From NCBI RefSeq assembly GCF_902506265.1, contig NZ_LR733556.1:418614-482613 (forward strand): 64,000 nucleotides of DNA, read 5' to 3'. This document shows positions 7,823-15,666 of the stretch, one piece after another (positions within the stretch are counted from its first letter, which is position 1; every line of letters starts with the position of its first letter). The notes below the pieces were generated by a model. The model was given only the letters and a program-made list of their open reading frames with translations. It made no database searches and had not been told where the DNA came from. Origin of the DNA: Flavobacterium sp. 9AF (GTDB taxonomy: Bacteria > Bacteroidota > Bacteroidia > Flavobacteriales > Flavobacteriaceae). The position numbers were made by a program, and so were the translations under genes.

Positions 7823-8290
7823 AATTAAATTGTTTGTATGTTGAATTATTTGTAAGATACATTTAATTTTTTAAATTACTTCTTATACAGAAGACTTTAT
7901 GAAATTATTAACAGTTAACCCGTTGATTTTTAAAAACACTTCAACCTTTTTCAACAATACTTTTCTCTCATTTTTCGTTCAATATTCATATTTATATGTC
8001 AATATAAAAAGAGATGTTACACACTAGTGAAGCTAACTGACAAATTACTACACTTATATCAGTTAGAAAGTAAAAAATCGAAAAAGAAAAGAGATTAATA
8101 GAAGAGCATTTTTAGGTTAATAACTTAACTTTTTAAACCTAAATACCTAAATTTTATGTCTAATAACCTAAATTTATACTTAAAGGATAAATTTTAGGTT
8201 TTATACCATTCATCAAACTAATAAAATCTTGAAAATTCTATTTTTATTATTTTTACATTGGAGATTAATAATTACATCTCATCTTACAAT
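7823..8290. other. Gene-poor AT-rich interval between divergent genes
   Basis: No credible reading frame in this 468-bp stretch. It separates the small peptide gene (leftward) from the orphan gene at 8291 (rightward) and must hold both promoters. Visible structure: a hairpin at 8165-8200 and several copies of the word ACCTAAA or its complement between 8112 and 8200. A TACATTGG sequence at 8255-8262 resembles a -7 element for the gene at 8291. Confidence 0.5.
8165..8200. repeat. Inverted repeat (hairpin) upstream of orphan gene
   Basis: AACCTAAATTTAT (8165-8177) is the reverse complement of ATAAATTTTAGGTT (8187-8200) except for one extra base; loop of 9 nt. AACCTAAAT-like words also precede it at about 8137-8154. 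It could be a protein-binding region or a cruciform; there is no T-tail typical of a terminator. Confidence 0.55.
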
Positions 8291-8833
8291 ATGACATTAG
8301 AAAATCTAGAAATTAAAATATCCGATGTAACCAAATGCTTAATTACTATGGTAAATGATCTTTGCTGTAATACCCTATCTAAAAATTGGTATTATATATT
8401 ATCGGAAATTGATGAAACTATTGGTAAGAATTTATTTGAAAAAAATAAAATTAGAAAAAAAACTAATGAAGGTATAGCTCCTAAACATTTAGAAGAAATT
8501 ACGCAAGATTTAGCTTTACTTTATACTAATCTGTATGATATAAATTTCTACATTTATAAGGCTACAAAAGATAAAACCGTTATTGATATTAAATATTTTC
8601 TAAAAACTTCTCATACTAAAGATTTCTATGAAACGATAAAGAACAATGATCCCATGTGGCATTGTAAAGTGGCTATACCTCCTTATTTAAGTTCTATTGG
8701 AAAGCCTACAAAAGAAAAAAAGAAGTTTGATGTTAATTGGCAATTAGGTGGAATAAGATATGAATGGTATCTTTTTTTATATCGTTTTGAGTATTATTTA
8801 TATAAAACTAGAAAAGGATTCACAAACTTGTAA
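8291..8833 (+). CDS. Orphan hypothetical protein, 180 residues
   Basis: I do not recognise this family. Starting at ATG 8291 the protein begins MTLENLEIKISDV; an upstream TTG at 8258 overlaps a promoter-like sequence and is less likely. It appears mostly alpha-helical with many Tyr, Lys and Asn residues. It has a Cys pair near residues 26-27 (LCCNTL), a conserved-looking DPMWHCKVAIPPYL segment and a Tyr/Phe-rich C-terminal helix. No signal peptide or membrane segment. It stands alone, divergent from the double-glycine peptide gene 468 bp away. Whether they are linked in function is unknown. Confidence 0.65.
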   Translation: MTLENLEIKISDVTKCLITMVNDLCCNTLSKNWYYILSEIDETIGKNLFEKNKIRKKTNEGIAPKHLEEITQDLALLYTNLYDINFYIYKATKDKTVIDIKYFLKTSHTKDFYETIKNNDPMWHCKVAIPPYLSSIGKPTKEKKKFDVNWQLGGIRYEWYLFLYRFEYYLYKTRKGFTNL

Positions 8834-8989
8834 TATTGTAAACATTTCATAAGTAGCTCACTCATAATATTACTTACTGAATGAGACCTTTACAGGGTGA
8901 CAAGATTGCGAGTATTTAATTACCTTTATAAAACAACCTTTAACTTTAAAACCCTTAAACAATTTTAAACAATCTTAAACCATTTCTAC

Positions 8990-9691
8990 CTAATGACAAT
9001 TGGCTTCTGCTTGTACAAAAAGGCTGGTTGTACTTGGAGAAATGTAAGGAATATTTAAGCCTAGTCCTCTTGTAATAAATAAAATGCCAATAAAAATTGC
9101 TATCAAAGGAATTACTTTTTGTATAGTATTTCTAATTGGATTTGTAATTAAATTTGAGACTAATACTACCAAACTCATTAAAGGGATGGTTCCTAAACCA
9201 TAAAGAAGCATATATAAAATACTATAAGATAGATAAGGCATAGCCAATGCTCCAAAAAGTGCTACATAAACCATTCCGCAAGGTAAATAACCATTTAGCA
9301 ATCCTATTGTAAAAAGTGAAGAATACGATTTCTTTTTAAATTGTTTGCCTAAATGAGTCTTTACTTTGGAAATAATTTTATAAACTGGTTTTGAAAAATT
9401 ATATTGGGCCAAAGTTTTTTCAGGTATCAATGCAATTAAAATTATTAGAATACCAACTAATATAGATAATTGTTGTTGCATTCCTGCCAAGAAAAAACCT
9501 TTACCCAATACCCCAAAAACTAAACCTAATGAACTATAGGCAATTATTCTGCCCAAGTGATACACAAATATTTGTGTTATTTTTTTAACTTTATTATTTC
9601 TATCCACAGGTAACATCATAGCAATAGGTCCGCACATACCAATGCAGTGAAAACTACTGATTAAACCAAATATGATAGCGGTGTAAAGCAT
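8990..9691 (-). CDS. TauE/SafE-like membrane protein of the cbb3 oxidase locus
   Basis: 233 residues with about six membrane segments. The first helix carries the FHCIGMCGP motif, with Cys residues in the membrane, typical of the COG2836 DsbD-like/SafE-like group found in cco clusters. Further helices include GLLNGYLPCGMVYVALFGAL, with another Cys. Members next to ccoG-ccoH-ccoI genes are linked to copper handling or cytochrome oxidase maturation, so that role is inferred here rather than sulfite export. It is the last gene of the minus-strand cco cluster. Two hundred bases of repeat sequence separate it from fixH. Confidence 0.85.
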   Translation of the reverse strand: MLYTAIIFGLISSFHCIGMCGPIAMMLPVDRNNKVKKITQIFVYHLGRIIAYSSLGLVFGVLGKGFFLAGMQQQLSILVGILIILIALIPEKTLAQYNFSKPVYKIISKVKTHLGKQFKKKSYSSLFTIGLLNGYLPCGMVYVALFGALAMPYLSYSILYMLLYGLGTIPLMSLVVLVSNLITNPIRNTIQKVIPLIAIFIGILFITRGLGLNIPYISPSTTSLFVQAEANCH

Positions 9692-9753
9692 TTTTTTGAC
9701 TGATATCTGTTATGTGTTTTTTGTTTGTGTTTAAAAATTGAAACGTGATTTTT

Positions 9754-9840
9754 AGCCCCGATAGCAGTAGAAATCCTTTTCTTTTTGTCATTTTGAGCGC
9801 AGTCGAAAAGCAAAAAGAAAAGATTGTAACGGATAGCGGG
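9754..9840. repeat. Flavobacterial intergenic repeat with a second repeat nested in its loop
   Basis: The element begins AGCCCCGATAGCAGTAGAAA and ends GTAACGGATAGCGGG, a layout I recall from many Flavobacterium intergenic regions. Its core is a perfect 12-bp stem CTTTTCTTTTTG (9776-9787) / CAAAAAGAAAAG (9811-9822). The loop is filled by a separate repeat type, GTCATTTTGAGCGCAGTCGA (9787-9806). It lies between the TauE-like gene and fixH. Confidence 0.65.
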
Positions 9841-9919
9841 TGTGATCTTCTTCCGAAGCCGTATTGTTATGCTCCTTAAAATACTAACCACTAATTACAA
9901 ACTACTAATCACTAAAAAA

Positions 9920-10366
9920 CTAATAATAAACCGACTGTTTGTTTCTATATTGCACGCCATCGTATTCCCATTCTACTGTAATGTCCCAAAGACCGCCTAC
10001 CAAGTTACTTTTAGGTATGAGCAAATTTGAAGAAGACAATGAAATTTCCATTTCAGAATCTAATTTCTGGTTAGACGGTCTATATAAGGACACTTTACCT
10101 TTTATATTTTTATAGTTAAAATCGTTTGGAAAAGCAACTTGAATTCCTTCTGTAACTTTTTCAATTTTTACTTTATTAATCAAAGCATTTGCATTTGATG
10201 TTCGATTGATATTTCCCTGTACTTTAAGTTCTTGTTGGTAATAATCCTCTGTTACCAATTCGTTATCGTATTTAGAATTAGATTGCACTTTGAACACAAA
10301 AAACAAGATAAATGTCATAAACAATCCAAACGCAATTACAATACCTGTTCCCCAATTTATTTTCAT
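9920..10366 (-). CDS. fixH: FixH family protein (cbb3 oxidase assembly)
   Basis: 148 residues from ATG 10366: MKINWGTGIVIAFGLFMTF begins the single N-terminal membrane helix, followed by VTEDYYQQEL and a periplasmic beta domain (QVAFPNDFNYKNIKGKVSLY). This is the FixH/CcoH layout found next to CcoG in cbb3 clusters, where it helps deliver copper or stabilise the oxidase. A longer form starting at 10378 would add MTKN, but that ATG lies inside a dispersed repeat, so the internal Met is preferred. It follows ccoG in the same direction. Confidence 0.9.
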   Translation of the reverse strand: MKINWGTGIVIAFGLFMTFILFFVFKVQSNSKYDNELVTEDYYQQELKVQGNINRTSNANALINKVKIEKVTEGIQVAFPNDFNYKNIKGKVSLYRPSNQKLDSEMEISLSSSNLLIPKSNLVGGLWDITVEWEYDGVQYRNKQSVYY

Positions 10367-10373
10367 ATTTTTT

Positions 10374-10400
10374 GTCATTACGAGGAACGAAGTAATCGCA
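10374..10400. repeat. Dispersed intergenic repeat 1 between ccoG and fixH
   Basis: GTCATTACGAGGAACGAAGT and the next bases form an ATTAC/GTAAT hairpin of a type common between bacterial genes. Its complement reaches the fixH start and supplies an upstream ATG. Confidence 0.5.
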
Positions 10401-10500
10401 TCCTCTGTTAGTATTTTATATATATATCGTCAATTCGAGTAATCTTTACACCATCAAATGAATTGAAAAATGCATAAGAACCACAGTGTAGCAAACAAAA

Positions 10501-10525
10501 CTTCTCGAATGCGCTCGAAGTGACA
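10501..10525. repeat. Dispersed intergenic repeat 2 between ccoG and fixH
   Basis: CTTCTCGAATGCGCTCGAAG followed by TGACA: a short palindromic sequence (TTCTCGA / TCGAAG). It resembles the repeats at 4719 and 9787. Confidence 0.5.
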
Positions 10526-10531
10526 ACTCTG

Positions 10532-11950
10532 TTAATTAAAAGACCTTGGTCCTAAGAATGTTGTGGTTGTAGTTTCGATTAATTTGCCATCGTTATACAC
10601 TCCAATTTTAACTTTCATTTTATCTTCTTTTACTTCATTAATGGGTATTTCAATAAATAATGTTCCTTGGTACAAGGCTTCTTTTTTTACTACAATATGT
10701 TTGTTACCGACTAATTTAATTTCTCCTAGTGGTTTTTCTAATTTAAAGGAAACATTTTCAAAATCTTTGACAGTTTTATTCACTATTTTGTAAGTAAAAA
10801 CATTACTTATTACTGTCCCTTTTTGTTCATATAGTTGTCCTGGTAGTCTGAATACATTAGCTTCCACATCATTACGCAAGAAAAGTAGACCAATCAAAAC
10901 ACCTATGAGAATGGTTAATACTGCAATGTAACCTTTCATTCTGGTTGTAAGTTTGAACTTTTCTTTCTTTACAATTTCATCTTCACTGGCATAACGAATC
11001 AATCCTTTAGGTAAACCTACTTTATCCATAATAGTATCACACTCATCGATACACGCTGTACAATTGATACATTCTAGTTGAGTTCCATTTCGAATATCTA
11101 TTCCTGTAGGACAAACTACAATACATTGTTTGCAATCGATACAATCTCCTTTACCAGAAATGCTTCTATCTTCTCTTTTGTCCCATTTGGCTCTTCCTTT
11201 TTCGCCTTCACCCCTTACATGATCATAAGCAACATTTATTGATTTATTATCTAATAAAACACCTTGCATTCTTCCATAGGGACAAGCTATAATACAAACT
11301 TGTTCTCTAAACCATGCAAAAATAAAATAGAACACTCCTGTAAAAATGAGTAAAGCAATAAGAGTACTTATATTCTCGCTTGGTCCTTCTTCTATGTATT
11401 CTAACAATTTATCACTACCTATAAGATACGCAAGAAATACATTAGCAATTAAAAAAGAAATTACAAAAAATATAACCCATTTTATAAGTCTTTTTCTAAT
11501 TTTTTCTGCATTCCATTCTTGTTTTGCCAAACGCATTTGTGCGCCTCTATCTCCATCAATCCAATATTCTATTCTTCTGAAAACCATTTCCATAAAAATA
11601 GTCTGTGGACAAAACCAACCGCAAAATATGCGCCCAAAAGCAACTGTAAATAAGGTTAAACCCACCACTCCTATAATCATCGATAATACAAAAATATAGA
11701 AATCTTGTGGCCAAAATGGGAAACCAAAAATGGAAAACTTACGTTCTAATACATTAAATAATAAAAACTGATTACCATTTATTTTAATAAAAGGTGCCGA
11801 GAGTAAAAATGCTAAAAGAAAATAACTTAATAACTTTCTCTTATCATAATATTTTCCAGAGGGTTTTTTAGGAAAAATAAAATTTCGTTTTCCTTCTTCG
11901 TTTATAGTAGCAATGCTATCTCTAAAACTTTCATCTGGTAAATTTGACAT
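10532..11950 (-). CDS. ccoG: cbb3 oxidase accessory protein CcoG (FixG/RdxA)
   Basis: 472 residues. Several membrane helices in the first half include the FCGWFCPQT motif (CxxxCP, polyferredoxin-like). The middle has two further Cys clusters, CIDCKQCIVVCP and CINCTACIDECD, for two [4Fe-4S] centres, plus ACPYGRMQG. The C-terminal 110 residues form the Ig-like FixG domain. CcoG reduces Cu(II) to Cu(I) for assembly of the cbb3 oxidase copper centre. It lies between ccoP and fixH in a single minus-strand cluster. All motifs and full length are present. Confidence 0.95.
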   Translation of the reverse strand: MSNLPDESFRDSIATINEEGKRNFIFPKKPSGKYYDKRKLLSYFLLAFLLSAPFIKINGNQFLLFNVLERKFSIFGFPFWPQDFYIFVLSMIIGVVGLTLFTVAFGRIFCGWFCPQTIFMEMVFRRIEYWIDGDRGAQMRLAKQEWNAEKIRKRLIKWVIFFVISFLIANVFLAYLIGSDKLLEYIEEGPSENISTLIALLIFTGVFYFIFAWFREQVCIIACPYGRMQGVLLDNKSINVAYDHVRGEGEKGRAKWDKREDRSISGKGDCIDCKQCIVVCPTGIDIRNGTQLECINCTACIDECDTIMDKVGLPKGLIRYASEDEIVKKEKFKLTTRMKGYIAVLTILIGVLIGLLFLRNDVEANVFRLPGQLYEQKGTVISNVFTYKIVNKTVKDFENVSFKLEKPLGEIKLVGNKHIVVKKEALYQGTLFIEIPINEVKEDKMKVKIGVYNDGKLIETTTTTFLGPRSFN

Positions 11951-12004
11951 AATTATATAAATTAATTTGATTAAAAAAGAGGTTTATAATAAACCTCTAA
12001 TTTA

Positions 12005-12955
12005 CTACTCAGCTACGATACTATCAGTAACTTTTGTTACTTCATCAGTTATTTTTTTAGCTTCTACAGCTGCTCCTTCTTCTACCCAAAGTTCCCCTTC
12101 AGGTGCTTTTGCATTTGCAGGATTAGAACCTTGTAATGAAATAATATAACTTGCTAATTTCTGAATATCAGTTGGTTTAATTACTTCTTTCCAAGGAGCC
12201 ATTACTGTATTTTTTTGACTACCTTCAGAAATTACTTTAAAGATATTTTTTATTCCTCCACCATTGATCCAATAAGCGTCAGTTAAATTTGGACCAATAT
12301 TACCTTCTAAATTTTCTTTATGACAAGAAGCACAGTTATTTTCAGTAAAAATTCTTTTACCATCTGCGATACTTGCTGCATCTTTCATAAGTTCAACATT
12401 ATCCAAATTCACTAAATCGGGAGCATTTTTCAAATATTCTTCATGTTCTTTTTGCGCATCTAACATAGCCATTTCATATTCTTCTTTTTGAGTATAATCT
12501 CCAACAATATGAAAACGAATTAAATAAACTGCTGCAAAAATTAGTGTTCCATAAAATAAATACACCCACCAAGGAGGTAATACATTATCTAATTCTTTAA
12601 TACCATCATAATTGTGATCTAACATAACATCGGCTTCTTGCTCAATCGCTTTGGACCTTGTTAATTTTTTCATGATATTTTTATAGAATGCACTTTCTGT
12701 AAATGGTAACTCTTGTGCTTCTTTTAATTGTTTTTTCTGTTCTTCGCTCAATAGTTGATAAGTAACTTTATCCACCGCGCTAATTACTATTTCAATTGCA
12801 ATTAAAAGAAATAGAAAAACAAATAAGAAGACAGAAACCATAGGGTACTCTATAAAAGCCGGTTTTTCACCAGAATCTATAAAGTATTCCATTCCTGCAA
12901 AAACGGCTGCAAAGATTAATGGAACTCTAACGTATGAAGGGATGATGTTTTTCAT
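12005..12955 (-). CDS. ccoP: cbb3 cytochrome c oxidase subunit III (CcoP)
   Basis: 316 residues. Two membrane helices are clear (VFLFVFLFLLIAIEIVI near residue 45 and WWVYLFYGTLIFAAVYLI near 130). A cytochrome c domain follows with one heme-binding CASCH motif near residue 210 and the distal Met in VMAPWKE. Proteobacterial CcoP usually carries two c-type hemes; here only one CxxCH is visible. The protein passes electrons from soluble or membrane cytochrome c to CcoO and CcoN. The last 30 residues are Ala/Glu/Val-rich. It follows ccoQ by 37 bp. Confidence 0.94.
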   Translation of the reverse strand: MKNIIPSYVRVPLIFAAVFAGMEYFIDSGEKPAFIEYPMVSVFLFVFLFLLIAIEIVISAVDKVTYQLLSEEQKKQLKEAQELPFTESAFYKNIMKKLTRSKAIEQEADVMLDHNYDGIKELDNVLPPWWVYLFYGTLIFAAVYLIRFHIVGDYTQKEEYEMAMLDAQKEHEEYLKNAPDLVNLDNVELMKDAASIADGKRIFTENNCASCHKENLEGNIGPNLTDAYWINGGGIKNIFKVISEGSQKNTVMAPWKEVIKPTDIQKLASYIISLQGSNPANAKAPEGELWVEEGAAVEAKKITDEVTKVTDSIVAE

Positions 12956-12992
12956 ATATGTAATTTTATTTATAATAGATTGTATCTATATA

Positions 12993-13166
12993 TTATAATT
13001 CGTCTTTTATGGGTAATTCGCTTAATTCTTTTATTTTTTCCTTTTTATAAGTAAAAACCCATATAAAAAGAACTAGAAAGAATGTAAAAAATATACCTAA
13101 GGATAGGATTGGATAAATCTCAACACCCGCTATTGTTTCTAAATTATGTTTGATAAATTTTAACAT
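12993..13166 (-). CDS. ccoQ: CcoQ-like small subunit of cbb3 oxidase
   Basis: A 57-residue frame with ATG at 13166, only 5 bp after the ccoNO stop codon. It has a single membrane helix (ILSLGIFFTFFLVLFIWVF, residues 20-38) followed by a charged tail KKEKIKELSELPIKDEL, the form typical of CcoQ/FixQ. CcoQ stabilises the oxidase complex. Position between ccoNO and ccoP supports the call more strongly than sequence does. Confidence 0.85.
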   Translation of the reverse strand: MLKFIKHNLETIAGVEIYPILSLGIFFTFFLVLFIWVFTYKKEKIKELSELPIKDEL

Positions 13167-13171
13167 ACTGT

Positions 13172-15370
13172 TTATTTTTTAGCGTTATCTTCTTTTGTAA
13201 TATCAGTTCCTAAACGTTGTAAGTAAGCAATCAAAGCAGTAATTTCTCTATCTTTTACAGGTACAAATTCCGCACCACTAGTTGCTTTTTGCTCATCAAA
13301 TGATTTTTTGATATCATTATTCTTCATTAAGTTTGCCTCAATCTTAGAAGCTTGCTCTTTCATATTTATATGAGCATTTTTTACATCTTCATTTGTATAT
13401 GGCACACCTAATGTTTGCATTACTTTCATTTTTTCTTGAGTAGTAGATGTATCTAATTTATTTCTAATTACCCATTTATAGCCTGGCATAATAGAACCAG
13501 AAGAAGTACTTTGCGGGTCCCATAAGTGATTGAAATGCCAATCATCTGAACGTCCACCATTATTTGGTTTACCCGAAACGCCTTCACGAGCTAAATCTGG
13601 GCCTGTACGTTTAGAACCCCATAAAAATGGATGGTCATATACAAATTCTCCTGCTTTTGAATATTCTCCATAACGCACAACTTCGGAACGGAAAGGCCTT
13701 ACCATTTGAGAGTGACAGTTATTACACCCCTCTCTAATGTAAATATCTCTACCTTCTAATTCTAAAGGCGTGTAAGGTTTTACACTAGCTATAGTGGGGA
13801 TATTTGATTTTACCATGATAGTAGGTACAATTTGCAAAATACCTCCAATTAAAATCGCAATGGTTGCTAAAATAGTTAACTGAATTGGCTTTCTTTCTAA
13901 CCATGGATGGAATTTTTCACCTTTTAATCGTCCAGAAGCAATTTTAGTTAATGCCGGTGCTTCAGCTAATTCGTCTTCCACTGGTTTTCCCGCCATTACC
14001 GTGCGAGCCACATTGTAAACTAATACTAATAATCCAATTACAAATAATGTTCCTCCAATAGCTCTCATCAAATACATAGGCATAATTTCAGTAACTGTTT
14101 CTAAGAAATTTCCGTATTGTAAAGTGCCATCAGGTTTAAATTGTTTCCACATAGAAGCTTGTGTAAATCCTGCTACATACATTGGTAACGCATATAAAAT
14201 AATTCCAAGAGTTCCAATCCAGAAATGGAAATTAGCTAAAGCAGTAGAATATAGTTTTGTTTTAGTCATTCTAGGAATTAACCAATAAATCATACCAAAT
14301 GTCATAAAACCGTTCCATGCTAATGCTCCAACATGAACGTGAGCTACAATCCAATCCGTAAAATGGGCAATTGCGTTTACATTTTTAAGAGACAACATTG
14401 GTCCTTCAAAAGTAGCCATACCATAACCTGTAATACCTACAACAAAGAATTTTAAAACAGGTTCTGTACGCACTTTATCCCAAACACCTCTTAAAGTTAA
14501 TAACCCATTAATCATTCCTCCCCAAGATGGAGCAATAAGCATTACAGAAAAAACTACTCCTAAATTTTGTGCCCAATCTGGTAGAGCAGTATATAATAGA
14601 TGGTGAGGACCTGCCCAAATGTAAATGAAGATTAATGACCAAAAATGTATAATGGATAAGCGATAAGAATATACAGGTCTGTTTGCAGCTTTAGGTACAA
14701 AATAATACATCAATCCAAGGAAAGGTGTGGTTAAAAAGAAAGCCACCGCATTGTGTCCATACCACCATTGTACTAAAGCATCTTGAACACCAGCATATAC
14801 AGAATAACTTTTTAATGCAGAAACAGGTAGTTCCAAACTATTAAAGATATGTAATACGGCAACAGTTACAAAAGTGGCAATATAAAACCAGATAGCTACA
14901 TATAAATGTCGCTCTCTTCTACGTAAAATTGTCATAATCATATTGATACCAAATACTACCCAAATTAAGGCAATAGCAATATCTATAGGCCATTCTAATT
15001 CTGCATATTCTTTAGAAGTTGTATATCCTAAAGGTAAGGTAATGGCAGCTGCTACAATGATTAATTGCCATCCCCAGAAATTAATGTTACTTAAAACATC
15101 ACTATACATTCTAGTTTTTAATAATCTTTGTAACGAATAGTACACACCTGCAAAAATAGCATTACCTACAAAGGCAAAAATAACAGCATTAGTGTGTAAC
15201 GGTCTTAATCTTCCAAAACTTAACCAAGAGATTCCATCGGTCATATTTGGAAAAAGAAACATAAAGGCAACTGTGAGACCAACGAGCATACCTACCACTC
15301 CAAACAAGATACTTGCATAAAGGAATTTCTTTACAATTTTGTTGTCGTAATAAAATTGTTGCATTTCCAT
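13172..15370 (-). CDS. ccoN: cbb3 cytochrome c oxidase, fused CcoN-CcoO subunit I/II
   Basis: 732 residues joining two subunits that are separate in Proteobacteria. Residues 1 to about 480 are CcoN, the heme-copper catalytic subunit with some 12 helices and His ligands in LHTNAVIFAF, WWYGHNAVAFFL and HVHVGALAWNG. After a linker and one more membrane helix, CcoO follows with a mono-heme c motif CNNCHSQMVRP near residue 555 and an axial Met in SGSIMPGYKW. Electrons pass from CcoP through this c heme to the oxygen-reducing centre, pumping protons at low oxygen. Fusion is usual in Bacteroidota. It starts 24 bp after ccoS. Confidence 0.96.
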   Translation of the reverse strand: MEMQQFYYDNKIVKKFLYASILFGVVGMLVGLTVAFMFLFPNMTDGISWLSFGRLRPLHTNAVIFAFVGNAIFAGVYYSLQRLLKTRMYSDVLSNINFWGWQLIIVAAAITLPLGYTTSKEYAELEWPIDIAIALIWVVFGINMIMTILRRRERHLYVAIWFYIATFVTVAVLHIFNSLELPVSALKSYSVYAGVQDALVQWWYGHNAVAFFLTTPFLGLMYYFVPKAANRPVYSYRLSIIHFWSLIFIYIWAGPHHLLYTALPDWAQNLGVVFSVMLIAPSWGGMINGLLTLRGVWDKVRTEPVLKFFVVGITGYGMATFEGPMLSLKNVNAIAHFTDWIVAHVHVGALAWNGFMTFGMIYWLIPRMTKTKLYSTALANFHFWIGTLGIILYALPMYVAGFTQASMWKQFKPDGTLQYGNFLETVTEIMPMYLMRAIGGTLFVIGLLVLVYNVARTVMAGKPVEDELAEAPALTKIASGRLKGEKFHPWLERKPIQLTILATIAILIGGILQIVPTIMVKSNIPTIASVKPYTPLELEGRDIYIREGCNNCHSQMVRPFRSEVVRYGEYSKAGEFVYDHPFLWGSKRTGPDLAREGVSGKPNNGGRSDDWHFNHLWDPQSTSSGSIMPGYKWVIRNKLDTSTTQEKMKVMQTLGVPYTNEDVKNAHINMKEQASKIEANLMKNNDIKKSFDEQKATSGAEFVPVKDREITALIAYLQRLGTDITKEDNAKK

Positions 15371-15394
15371 AATTAGATTAATTTTTTTGTTTTT

Positions 15395-15568
15395 CTACTT
15401 TTTAATTATTTTACTTGGGCTTTTTTTTAATTCATCGTCAAATAGCATTCTGACTGATGGTGTATAATCGTCGTCAAATTGCCCACTTCGCACTGCTTTT
15501 ATAAAAGCAACTAAAAAGACAATTGCAACTAAAATACTTACTGTGATTAAAATATAAATGACACTCAT
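15395..15568 (-). CDS. ccoS: cbb3 oxidase assembly protein CcoS
   Basis: A 57-residue protein with ATG at 15568. One N-terminal membrane helix (VIYILITVSILVAIVFLVAF) is followed by AVRSGQFDDDYTPSVRMLFD. The G-Q-F/Y-D-D motif marks CcoS, needed to put heme b and copper into CcoN. It is the first gene of the transcript led by the Fnr-type promoter at 15587-15630 and lies 24 bp before ccoNO. Confidence 0.92.
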   Translation of the reverse strand: MSVIYILITVSILVAIVFLVAFIKAVRSGQFDDDYTPSVRMLFDDELKKSPSKIIKK

Positions 15569-15586
15569 ACCTTAAAATTATGTTAA

Positions 15587-15630
15587 CAAAGTTAATAGTA
15601 CGCTTTTTCAAAAAATATGATATTTATCAT
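15587..15630 (-). promoter_or_regulatory. ccoS operon promoter with Fnr-type box
   Basis: Perfect palindrome ATGATA-TT-TATCAT at 15617-15630, then 22 bp, then the -7 element TAACTTTG (complement of 15587-15594, exact TAnnTTTG). The geometry is identical to the hemN promoter. It drives ccoS-ccoNO-ccoQ-ccoP and probably the genes after them. Confidence 0.78.
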
Positions 15631-15666
15631 ACTTACCTTATTTGAAAGCAAACCAATATGAACTTT

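Noticed and set aside
9661..10030. Short frames across the repeat region between the TauE-like gene and fixH
   Set aside because: They run through palindromic repeats and overlap the ends of real genes; no family features.
10320..10335. Fnr-like sequence in fixH
   Set aside because: Lies in coding sequence, matches the box poorly and has no promoter beside it.
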